6,340 nucleotides of DNA from Burkholderiaceae bacterium (GTDB taxonomy: Bacteria > Pseudomonadota > Gammaproteobacteria > Burkholderiales > Burkholderiaceae_C): assembly GCA_023262645.1 (NCBI GenBank), contig JALRAA010000090.1, forward strand, positions 1 to 6,340, in the 5' to 3' direction. Shown piece after piece: positions 1-5,982 of the stretch (positions within the stretch are counted from its first letter, which is position 1; each line of letters begins with the position of its first letter). The notes under the pieces were generated by a model, which ran no database searches, was not told the DNA's origin, and was given only the letters and a program-made list of their open reading frames with translations. The translations under genes and the position numbers were made by a program.

Positions 1-1256
1 GCACCAAAGAGTTCGCAGCGGTGCAACTGGTCTGGGTCGTTCGCGTCAAACAAAATCAACGGGTGCAAATTGCCGTCCCCTGCATGAAACACATTGGCGC
101 AGCGCAGGCCGTATTTTTTTTCCATCTCGGCAATCGCGAGCAATATGTCGGCCAAGCGTTTGCGCGGAATGGTCGAGTCCATGCACATGTAGTCGGGGCT
201 GATGCGGCCGCTGGCAGGGAAGGCGTTTTTGCGACCGCTCCAAAATTTCAAGCGCTCGGCTTCGTCTTTGCTGACCGCGATCGCGGTGGCGCCGCAACGC
301 TGTAACACGGCGCTCATGCGGCCAATTTCTTCTTCCACTTCTTCGGGGGTGCCGTCGCTCTCGCACAGCAAAATCGCGTCGGCATTCAAGTCGTAGCCCG
401 CATGCACAAAATCTTCGACAGCAGCGGTCATGGGCTTGTCCATCATTTCCAAGCCCGCCGGAATGATGCCAGCCGCAATCACTGCGGCCACTGCGTCACC
501 GGCTTTGCGCAAATCGTCAAAGCTGGCCATGATGCAACGTGCGAGTTGTGGCTTGGGGGTGAGCTTGACCGTGACTTCCAAAGTGATGGCCAACATGCCT
601 TCAGAGCCCACCACCAGTGGCAGCATGTCGAAGCCAGGGGTATCGAGTGCGTCGCCACCAAACTCTACCCATTCGCCTTCTACGGTCAGGCCTTTGACCT
701 TCAACACATTGTGCAAAGTCAAACCGTATTTCAGACAATGCACACCGCCTGAGTTTTCCGCCACGTTGCCACCAATGGTGCAAGCGATTTGGCTAGAGGG
801 GTCGGGTGCGTAGTACAAACCCAAGGGCGCGGCGGCTTCGCTGATGGCCAGATTGCGCACGCCGCTTTGCACCACGGCGGTTCTGCTGTGTGCATCCATG
901 TTCAAAATGCGGTTGAACTTCGCGAGCGACAAGGTGACGCCTTGCGTATTTGGCATGGCGCCGCCGGATAAACCCGTGCCTGCGCCGCGTGCCACCACGG
1001 GCACTTGCAAGGCGTGGCAGGTGCGCAGCACCGCTTGCACTTGCTCGTAGGTTTCGGGCAATGCCACGCACAACGGGCGCTGGCGATAAGCGGTCAAGCC
1101 ATCGCATTCATACGGGGTGGTGTTTTCAGACGAAGACAACACGGCATGCGACGGCAGCACTTGGCGCAATGCAGCCACCACTTGTGCGCTGCGTTCAGCC
1201 AATGCGGTGTCTTGCGAACGCAGGCTGTTGATTTCGGGAGAGGTCAATGCATTCAT
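1..1256 (-). CDS. glcD: Glycolate oxidase FAD-binding subunit GlcD (partial, C-terminus beyond the left edge)
   Basis: This is the FAD-linked subunit of glycolate oxidase, which oxidises glycolate to glyoxylate together with GlcE and the iron-sulfur subunit GlcF at the inner membrane. The frame is open from the ATG at 1256 to the window edge, giving 418 residues. E. coli GlcD is about 500, so roughly 80 C-terminal residues, including the conserved ISGEHGIG region, lie outside. Visible GlcD signatures are PYECDGLTAYR (48-58), the FAD pyrophosphate-binding loop RGAGTGLSGG (90-99), YYAPDPSSQIACTIGGN (148-164), the stretch around ENSGGVHCLKYG (167-178), GSEGML (217-222), GRKNAFPASGRISPDY (341-356) and VFHAGDGNLHPLILFDAN (389-406). 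The start was chosen because it gives the usual family N-terminus; no strong Shine-Dalgarno precedes it. glcE and glcF would be expected next, to the left. A D-lactate dehydrogenase of the same FAD family is the alternative, but similarity to GlcD runs along the whole visible length. Confidence 0.95.
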   Translation of the reverse strand, partial: MNALTSPEINSLRSQDTALAERSAQVVAALRQVLPSHAVLSSSENTTPYECDGLTAYRQRPLCVALPETYEQVQAVLRTCHALQVPVVARGAGTGLSGGAMPNTQGVTLSLAKFNRILNMDAHSRTAVVQSGVRNLAISEAAAPLGLYYAPDPSSQIACTIGGNVAENSGGVHCLKYGLTLHNVLKVKGLTVEGEWVEFGGDALDTPGFDMLPLVVGSEGMLAITLEVTVKLTPKPQLARCIMASFDDLRKAGDAVAAVIAAGIIPAGLEMMDKPMTAAVEDFVHAGYDLNADAILLCESDGTPEEVEEEIGRMSAVLQRCGATAIAVSKDEAERLKFWSGRKNAFPASGRISPDYMCMDSTIPRKRLADILLAIAEMEKKYGLRCANVFHAGDGNLHPLILFDANDPDQLHRCELFG

Positions 1257-1386
1257 CCCGCTACTTTAAACCGAATGCCTTTCACGCCGGAAAAACCGCA
1301 GGCATGGCCCTTTTCGCCACGCTTGAAGCACGTAAGCAAGAGGTATTCAACCAGGTGTCATCGCGATCGTTGAACGGTGTGTGCAG

Positions 1387-1437
1387 TGTCGACAAATTCA
1401 CAGCGAGTCGCTACCGGTAGTCAAGTGGCTGTCGACA
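1387..1437. promoter_or_regulatory. Pair of TGTCGACA dyads, candidate operator
   Basis: Two identical 10-base copies of TGTCGACAAA occur at 1387-1396 and 1430-1439. Their repeat distance of 43 bases is about four helical turns, which would place them on the same DNA face. GT-N2-AC-type dyads are common targets of GntR-family regulators, and E. coli glc genes are controlled by the GntR-family protein GlcC. Binding of such a regulator here is inference; no regulator gene is in the window. Confidence 0.35.
1411..1420. repeat. Perfect 10-bp palindrome CTACCGGTAG
   Basis: The sequence equals its own reverse complement and sits at the centre of the larger nested repeat. It directly abuts a short AGCGA/TCGCT inverted pair (1402-1412) on its left. 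It could be an operator half of the same regulatory region or the tip of an extruded hairpin. Confidence 0.5.
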
Positions 1438-1562
1438 AAAACACCGTTCCGTTTGAATGCCAACGTGTGATTTTTTCTTTCCAATCGAAAGGCGGTGCAT
1501 CCAAAAGTTAAGCCCTCAGCATGGCACTTGTTTTGCCCATGAAGACCCATCAGTCATTGCCT

Positions 1563-1568
1563 GGAGGT
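1563..1568 (+). promoter_or_regulatory. Shine-Dalgarno GGAGGT of the ClpP-like gene
   Basis: A strong GGAGGT lies 4 bases before the ATG at 1573. It supports that start for the secreted ClpP-like protein. Confidence 0.8.
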
Positions 1569-1572
1569 CGTC

Positions 1573-2316
1573 ATGTTCAAGTCATCAAATGCATGCAAAT
1601 GGTTGCATCGGTTTTTCCACATCAGCGGATGGAAATGGTTGGGGTTGTGTCTGCTGACAAGCACGGTCGCCACCCACGCATTGGCCATCCACATTGAGCG
1701 CATCGACAGCGATGTGTTTGTCAGCGGCGACATCGTTGCCAACGACGATGTGAAGTTGCGTGCCGAATTTGAAGCTGCGCCGGTGAAGCGTTTGATACTG
1801 GTGAATTCGCGCGGCGGGCATTTGAATGCGAGCCTGAACATCGCGCGTTGGTTGACCACGCAACCGGTGACCACCTTGGTGTCGGGGCCGTGTTTGTCTG
1901 CCTGCTCTTTGATATTCATGGCGGGCAAAGAGCGCATGTATGCCACGGGTTTCGAGCCGCGACTGACAGTGATTGGCATACACGGGCCCAGCTTGCCATT
2001 GACCGGTCAAATGCTGCCTGAGCGAGCCGCAGAAATGTTGGCGTTTTACAAAGAGCGCATGGGCCACAAATACGATGCGCAATTGCTGCATACCGCGTTG
2101 TACGAGATGAAAGATGCCACCGGTTTTGTGTTGGTGCGTGAAATCACGCGCAACCCACCCAAAGACCGCATCACATTGCATTGCCCGACCGCTGGCACAC
2201 CGCGCTGGCAGTGCACAGAGTACCCGCGCTTGGATGCATTCACCTTGGGATTGGTCACCACCACCGAAACCGTGAGCTTGCAACTGCCCGACAGCATGCG
2301 ACCTAGAATGCCTTGA
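1573..2316 (+). CDS. Secreted ClpP-like (crotonase-fold) protein, COG3904-type, function unknown
   Basis: This 247-residue protein has an N-terminal export signal: basic and aromatic residues, then a hydrophobic stretch around 21-34, and a likely AxA cleavage at ALA-38. It should therefore act in the periplasm. The mature part resembles ClpP/crotonase-fold proteases. NSRGGHLNASLNIARWL (78-94) matches the ClpP oxyanion-hole motif NSPGG and the following helix. GPCLSACSLIFMAG (105-118) places a candidate nucleophile at Ser109, and GIHGP (135-139) a candidate His137. The Ser-His spacing of 28 is close to that of ClpP (about 25). The third catalytic residue is uncertain; Asp181 is one candidate. 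Cys107/Cys111 and Cys204/Cys214 might form disulfides. The protein is not a real Clp subunit: it is exported and no ATPase partner is nearby. The aminotransferase follows 44 bases downstream on the same strand, so co-transcription is likely. The substrate is unknown. Confidence 0.75.
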   Translation: MFKSSNACKWLHRFFHISGWKWLGLCLLTSTVATHALAIHIERIDSDVFVSGDIVANDDVKLRAEFEAAPVKRLILVNSRGGHLNASLNIARWLTTQPVTTLVSGPCLSACSLIFMAGKERMYATGFEPRLTVIGIHGPSLPLTGQMLPERAAEMLAFYKERMGHKYDAQLLHTALYEMKDATGFVLVREITRNPPKDRITLHCPTAGTPRWQCTEYPRLDAFTLGLVTTTETVSLQLPDSMRPRMP

Positions 2317-2348
2317 ACGCTTGCCACAGGCAGGTGCATGGCCTTGCC

Positions 2349-2354
2349 AAGGAG
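2349..2354 (+). promoter_or_regulatory. Shine-Dalgarno AAGGAG of the aminotransferase
   Basis: AAGGAG lies 6 bases before the ATG at 2361. It decides that start over the upstream in-frame TTG at 2313, which has no such site and overlaps the previous stop codon. The site overlaps the imperfect dyad CCTTGCCAAGG (2342-2352). Confidence 0.8.
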
Positions 2355-2360
2355 ACACAC

Positions 2361-3701
2361 ATGGGCGCCAGCGACATCCCCTTGCAACTGGACAACCTTT
2401 GGTTGCCGTTCACACCGAACCGAGACTTTCACCAATCTCCCCGGGTGTTCAAAGCCGCGAATGGCATGTACTTCACCACCAACGAAGGACAGCAAGTGCT
2501 CGACGGCATTTCCAGTTTGTGGTGTGTGGGGGCTGGCCACAACCGCCGTGAAATCAACGAGGCGGTTCATGAACAACTGCAAACCTTGGATTACGCCACC
2601 GCCTTCCAATTCGGTAACGACCGTGCTTTTGAGGCCGCGCACATGCTCGCGCAATTGGCACCGGGCGATTTGAACAAGGTGTTTTTCTGCACTTCGGGAT
2701 CAGAAGCGGCCGACACCTCGCTGAAGATCGCGCTGGCCTATCACCGCGCCCGTGGACAAGGGCAACGCACCGTGTTCATCGGTCGCGAACGCGGCTACCA
2801 CGGCGTGGGTTTTGGCGGCATGAGCGTGGGCGGTATTCCTGGCAACCGCAAAGCATTTGGCGCTGCGATGTTGCCCAAGGTCGACCATTTGCGGTTCATC
2901 CATGACCCGCTGAACCATGCGTATGTGCAAGGTGAATTGCCGGTGTTCGACGAAGACTGGTTGCTCGAATTGGAAAACCGTCTCTTGCCTTTGCACGACC
3001 CGTCCAATGTGGCGGCCATCATCGTCGAGCCGGTCGCGGGCAGTGCCGGTTGGTACATCCCGCCGCAAGGGTATTTGCAGCGGCTGCGACAGATTTGCGA
3101 CAAGCACGGCATCTTGTTGATATTCGATGAAGTGATCACCGGATTTGGTCGCATGGGCACGCCGTTTGCCGCCGATTATTTTGGCGTGGTGCCGGACATG
3201 TTGAACTTTGCCAAATGTGTGACCAACGGCATCATTCCGCTGGGCGGTGTGGTCTGTCGCGACATGATCTATGACGCGATGATGGGGGTGGACGCGCCCG
3301 AGCACGGCATCGAGTTCTTTCACGGCTACACCTACTCGGGCCACCCAGTGGCTTGTGCGGCAGCAGTGGCCACCATGCGCTTGTTGGCCCGCGACAAATT
3401 GTTTGAGCGCGCTGGCCAAATGGGCCCCGTGTTGGGCAACGCGGTGCATGCCGCCATTCGTGGTTTGCCCAATGTGGTGGGCATCCGCTCCTTGGGATTG
3501 GCCGCTGCGGTGGAATTGAGCCCCTCGGACAAAGGCGCGGGTCAGCGGGGCTATGCGGTGTTTTTAGAGTGCTTGAAACACGGCGTGTTGGTGCGCAGTG
3601 CTGGAGACAACATGGTGCTGGCCCCGGCGTATGTGGTGGAGACCCCCCAGATAGAACACATGGTGGACGTGCTGGCGCAAGCCATCAAGCGGGTCGCCTG
3701 A
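2361..3701 (+). CDS. Omega-amino acid (beta-alanine):pyruvate aminotransferase, class III, PLP-dependent
   Basis: This 446-residue cytosolic enzyme is a class III (fold type I) transaminase. By close resemblance to the Pseudomonas omega-amino acid:pyruvate aminotransferase (BauA type), it should transfer the amino group of beta-alanine or another omega-amine to pyruvate, giving malonate semialdehyde and alanine. Landmarks are LWLPFTPNR (13-21, typical of this subfamily), WCVGAGH (54-60), the phosphate-binding SGSEA (112-116), RGYHG (144-148), VEPVAGSAG (222-230), FDEVITGFGR (255-264, with Asp256 for the PLP ring nitrogen), Lys285 in FAKCVTNG as the Schiff-base lysine, HGYTYSGHP (321-329) and Arg412 in VRSAGD as the likely substrate-carboxylate arginine. 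Length and motifs are complete. It follows the ClpP-like gene, probably in one operon. No methylmalonate-semialdehyde dehydrogenase gene, a frequent partner, is adjacent. The exact amine substrate (beta-alanine, taurine, putrescine-like) cannot be read from the sequence. Confidence 0.93.
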   Translation: MGASDIPLQLDNLWLPFTPNRDFHQSPRVFKAANGMYFTTNEGQQVLDGISSLWCVGAGHNRREINEAVHEQLQTLDYATAFQFGNDRAFEAAHMLAQLAPGDLNKVFFCTSGSEAADTSLKIALAYHRARGQGQRTVFIGRERGYHGVGFGGMSVGGIPGNRKAFGAAMLPKVDHLRFIHDPLNHAYVQGELPVFDEDWLLELENRLLPLHDPSNVAAIIVEPVAGSAGWYIPPQGYLQRLRQICDKHGILLIFDEVITGFGRMGTPFAADYFGVVPDMLNFAKCVTNGIIPLGGVVCRDMIYDAMMGVDAPEHGIEFFHGYTYSGHPVACAAAVATMRLLARDKLFERAGQMGPVLGNAVHAAIRGLPNVVGIRSLGLAAAVELSPSDKGAGQRGYAVFLECLKHGVLVRSAGDNMVLAPAYVVETPQIEHMVDVLAQAIKRVA

Positions 3702-3744
3702 TTCAACTGTTCAACAGAGGCCATGACGGTGCTTGTCGCCGAGT
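3702..3744. other. Short convergent gap with small palindrome CTGTTCAACAG
   Basis: The aminotransferase and the DUF3108 gene converge here with 43 bases between their stop codons. CTGTTCAACAG (3707-3717) is an 11-base imperfect palindrome and TTCAAC is repeated directly (3702-3707, 3710-3715). There is no G+C-rich stem followed by a T run, so I do not call an intrinsic terminator. Confidence 0.6.
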
Positions 3745-4923
3745 TCATTGCCCCACCACCTTGCGTAAGCTCTGCTCCAATATATCGCCGTTAGATTGGG
3801 CGATGCGCACTTTCACCGGCAGATAGCCCTGTGCAGGAGACAGCCACATGTCGGCGGTTTGGTCATGGTTTTGCAGCGGCAGTCGGCTCACTTTCAATGC
3901 GGTTAATTGACCCATCGGCAAATTCAACACTTCGCTTTGACCGACTTGAAAAGTCCACACCTCTGCACTTTTGGAGGACACAATTTGAAAGCTCAGTTGT
4001 TGTCCGGCTTGCCGCAATTCCGGTGAACCTGCCAGCAGCGCAGCGAGTTGTGCAAACAGACTCAAGCGGTCCTGTGCCGCCACTTGCAAGGGCTGTGGCG
4101 TGCTGTTGGCGCTGAACACCACCAGACCTTTGTCGCGCTCGAAATGCGCCGCGACTTCTTGTTTGTATTTGTCGCCAAAGCGTTTGGGTTGCAATCCTTG
4201 GGGGCCGAGTTGACCGACGCTGGTTTGTGAGCGCGAGCCCAGCAGCATGTGGCTGATGTCGAGCTTCATTTGGTAATTCACGCCGTCGTGTTGCCACACC
4301 AATTCACCGTTGGCATTGAAGCGCAGACCTTTGCTTTCGCCGACCACGTCGTATTGAAAAACGCCTGACCGTGGCCACACAAAGCGGGCTTGGGACAGCC
4401 ATACAGGCGCTAAGTTGTTGTCGGCGGTCACAGGTGAAGGCGCGGGCACAACCGGCTCTGTGGGCGGTGCTGTCACCGGTGCGCTGGCTTGTGTGGGCTC
4501 TGCAGGCGGTGTGGCAACGGGTTCAGCAACGGTTGTGTCACTGGCGACATCGTTGGTGGCGGTGTCTGATGTAGCCGTTTGCGAGTCTTTGCTGGGCGGG
4601 GTGTCGGAAGTTGCAACCTCCCCGGGCTCGCGGGGGTTGGCCTCTGCGGCAGGACTGGGGGTATAAAACCCCTCTTGGGGAGCGCTGCGCGAAGGGCGAG
4701 GCGGGCTGGTTTTGCGAGTGGCCGCCACCGGGGGAGTTGCCGCCGGTGGTGCTGGCGGGGCAGCAGCTTGCCATTGCAAGCTCAAGGATGAAGTGCTGCC
4801 TGTTGTGCTCGGCCAGAGCACCGACAACGCTTTCAAACCCATGAGATGAACCAACAGCACCATCAACAGCAGCGCCGCCAGTGCAAGCCGGTGTTTCAGG
4901 GTCGGTGGATAGAATGCCTGCAT
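3745..4923 (-). CDS. Membrane-anchored periplasmic DUF3108 protein with Pro-rich linker
   Basis: The product is 392 residues from the ATG at 4923. A short N-terminus with Lys10, His11 and Arg12 is followed by one hydrophobic segment (about 13-36, rich in Leu/Ala/Val), which reads as an uncleaved membrane anchor. Residues 52-168 form a low-complexity Pro/Ala/Thr/Ser linker with repeated pieces such as ATSDT and PPAEPT/PPTEPV. From about 180 to the end lies a domain I recognise as DUF3108 (for example PRSGVFQYDVVGES near 184-197, GFLPVK-like GYLPVK at 366-371, and a DILEQSLRKVV end). Anchor, Pro-rich spacer and C-terminal beta domain recall TonB-like layouts, but no TonB C-terminal motif is seen. 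Function is unknown; an envelope role is inferred. The start is less certain: an in-frame TTG at 4941 adds six residues, and neither start has a clear Shine-Dalgarno. The chosen ATG shares two bases with the ATG of the divergent FAH gene. Confidence 0.8.
   Translation of the reverse strand: MQAFYPPTLKHRLALAALLLMVLLVHLMGLKALSVLWPSTTGSTSSLSLQWQAAAPPAPPAATPPVAATRKTSPPRPSRSAPQEGFYTPSPAAEANPREPGEVATSDTPPSKDSQTATSDTATNDVASDTTVAEPVATPPAEPTQASAPVTAPPTEPVVPAPSPVTADNNLAPVWLSQARFVWPRSGVFQYDVVGESKGLRFNANGELVWQHDGVNYQMKLDISHMLLGSRSQTSVGQLGPQGLQPKRFGDKYKQEVAAHFERDKGLVVFSANSTPQPLQVAAQDRLSLFAQLAALLAGSPELRQAGQQLSFQIVSSKSAEVWTFQVGQSEVLNLPMGQLTALKVSRLPLQNHDQTADMWLSPAQGYLPVKVRIAQSNGDILEQSLRKVVGQ
4910..4915 (+). 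promoter_or_regulatory. Possible -10 box TAGAAT for the FAH gene
   Basis: TAGAAT matches the sigma-70 -10 consensus at five of six positions and ends 6 bases before the ATG at 4922. If it is used, transcription would begin at or very near the start codon, giving a leaderless mRNA. No good -35 hexamer lies at the usual distance. A weak GGTGGA (4904-4909) placed 12 bases before the ATG is the alternative, conventional reading. Confidence 0.2.
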
Positions 4924-5932
4924 GAAATTAGCGACGTACAAAGACGGGTCCCGCGATGGACAACTGGTGGTGGTTTCCAGAGATTTAAGCAGTGCCCATT
5001 ATGCGAGCGGTATTGCCCAGCGTTTGCAGCAGGTGCTGGATGATTGGAATTTTTTGTCGCCCCAACTGCAAGACATTTACCAAACCCTGAACCAAGGCAA
5101 AGCCCGGCATGCATTTCCCTTTGACCCCAAGATGTGCATGGCGCCTCTGCCGCGCGCCTACCAATGGGCGGACGGCTCTGCTTACATGAACCATGTGGAG
5201 TTGGTGCGCGCCTCGCGCAACAGCGAAGTGCCCGCCAATTTTTACGAAGACCCGCTGATGTACCAAGGGGGCAGCGATGATTTTCTGGGGCCATGCGATG
5301 ACATCGTTGCCGTCAGCGCCGACCACGGCATTGACTTCGAAGCCGAGGTGGCGGTGGTCACCGGCGATGTGCCTATGCAGTCCAACGCCGACGAAGCGCT
5401 TGAGAGCATTCGCTTGGTGATGTTGGCCAACGATGTGTCGTTGCGCCGGTTGATACCGGCCGAGTTAGCCAAAAACTTTGGTTTTTTGCAGGGCAAGCCC
5501 GCCACCGCCTTCAGTCCGGTGGCTGTCACGACCGATGAACTCGGCAGCGCTTGGCAACACGGGCGTTTGCACCTGACCATGCGGGTCGATTGGAACGATA
5601 AGCGCGTGGGCATGTGTGACGCCGGCCCCGAGATGACCTTCCATTTCGGTCAATTGATTGCGCATTTGGCCAAAACACGCAATGTGCGGGCAGGCAGCAT
5701 CATTGGCAGCGGCACGGTGAGCAACCAAGCGGTGGAAACCCAAGGCCGCAAAGACTGGCCCAAAGGCTACAGTTGTATCGCCGAGAAACGCGCCATCGAA
5801 ACCATTTTGGACGGCAAAGCGCAGACCGAATTCATGCAATTTGGCGACACGGTTCGCATCGAAATGAAAGACAAAGACGGCCAAAGCGTGTTTGGCGCAA
5901 TCGAACAAAAAGTCTCGCCGCTTCGGCATTGA
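4922..5932 (+). CDS. Fumarylacetoacetate hydrolase (FAH) family protein
   Basis: This 336-residue protein belongs to the FAH superfamily, which uses a divalent metal to hydrolyse C-C bonds of beta-diketo acids or to process related ring-cleavage products. The N-terminal part (1 to about 75, MKLATYKDGSRDGQLVVVSR onward) is the extra domain seen in two-domain members. The catalytic domain begins near 75 with FYEDPLMYQGG (107-117), where Asp110 is a candidate ligand. It continues with IDFEAEVAVVTGD (137-149), giving the paired metal ligands Glu140 and Glu142, and LANDVSLR (168-175) with Asp171. GSGTVSNQ (262-269) and FMQFGDTVRIEM (304-315) are typical late motifs. The start gives the usual family N-terminus and overlaps the divergent DUF3108 start. 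The crotonase gene follows after 50 bases, suggesting a joint catabolic operon. Whether the substrate is fumarylacetoacetate itself or another acylpyruvate or ring-cleavage product cannot be told; no homogentisate dioxygenase is nearby. Confidence 0.9.
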   Translation: MKLATYKDGSRDGQLVVVSRDLSSAHYASGIAQRLQQVLDDWNFLSPQLQDIYQTLNQGKARHAFPFDPKMCMAPLPRAYQWADGSAYMNHVELVRASRNSEVPANFYEDPLMYQGGSDDFLGPCDDIVAVSADHGIDFEAEVAVVTGDVPMQSNADEALESIRLVMLANDVSLRRLIPAELAKNFGFLQGKPATAFSPVAVTTDELGSAWQHGRLHLTMRVDWNDKRVGMCDAGPEMTFHFGQLIAHLAKTRNVRAGSIIGSGTVSNQAVETQGRKDWPKGYSCIAEKRAIETILDGKAQTEFMQFGDTVRIEMKDKDGQSVFGAIEQKVSPLRH

Positions 5933-5974
5933 ATTTAGCCCGGCAAGTTTCTGTTGGAAGCTTGTCTCACGACA

Positions 5975-5980
5975 GAGGTG
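5975..5980 (+). promoter_or_regulatory. Shine-Dalgarno GAGGTG of the crotonase gene
   Basis: GAGGTG lies just before the ATG at 5983 (GAGG core spaced 4 bases) and supports that start. A small TGTC/GACA inverted pair (5963-5966, 5971-5974) with a 4-base loop sits immediately upstream. Confidence 0.65.
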
Positions 5981-5982
5981 GT

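Larger units (their letters stand above)
1372..1449. repeat. Nested inverted repeat (78 bp) in the glcD upstream region
   Basis: The outer arms GAACGGTGT (1372-1380) and ACACCGTTC (1441-1449) are perfect 9-base reverse complements. Inside them lies TGTCGACA at 1387-1394 and again at 1430-1437; being self-complementary, these two copies can also pair with each other. The centre holds the perfect 10-base palindrome CTACCGGTAG (1411-1420). All three levels are roughly concentric around 1411-1415. The structure could be a cruciform or long hairpin, a set of operators, or a remnant of a small repetitive element. The sequence alone does not decide between these. Confidence 0.7.
1257..1572. other. 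Divergent intergenic region between glcD and the ClpP-like gene
   Basis: This 316-base stretch separates two divergently transcribed genes and should hold both promoters. I see no convincing ORF in it and no consensus sigma-70 promoter on either strand. Its main content is the nested inverted repeat at 1372-1449. Weaker structure includes a 6-base inverted pair ATGCCT/AGGCAT (1275-1280 and 1300-1305), which would fall in the glcD leader, an 8-base palindrome ATCGCGAT (1360-1367), and the pair TTCAAC/GTTGAA (1346-1351 and 1369-1374). Confidence 0.85.

Noticed and set aside
1457..1657. 66-codon plus-strand frame starting in the intergenic region
   Set aside because: It overlaps the signal peptide of the ClpP-like gene in another frame, lacks a ribosome-binding site and has no recognisable features.
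1585..2358. Long minus-strand reading frame (257 codons) opposite the ClpP-like gene
   Set aside because: Its translation is rich in His, Arg and Gln with no recognisable domain, and the opposite frame has a signal peptide, motifs and a ribosome-binding site. It is a shadow of high-G+C codon bias.
2313..2360. Upstream in-frame TTG start for the aminotransferase, overlapping the previous stop codon
   Set aside because: It has no Shine-Dalgarno, and the added residues do not look like the family. The ATG at 2361 has AAGGAG at good spacing and gives the usual length.
2700..3449. Minus-strand reading frame of 249 codons inside the aminotransferase
   Set aside because: It lies opposite an unmistakable transaminase and its product resembles no protein family.
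3707..3717. CTGTTCAACAG as a bidirectional terminator between convergent genes
   Set aside because: The stem is short and A+T-rich, the loop is a single base unless pairs are lost, and no T tract flanks it on either strand.
4661..4680. TATAAA next to the CCCC-TCTT-GGGG inverted pair
   Set aside because: It lies within the linker coding sequence of the DUF3108 gene, has only a 4-base stem, and no T run follows. It is explained by coding content.
3745..4923. TonB identity for the membrane-anchored Pro-rich protein
   Set aside because: The layout is similar, but the C-terminal region matches DUF3108 rather than the TonB C-terminal domain, and no ExbB/ExbD genes are near.
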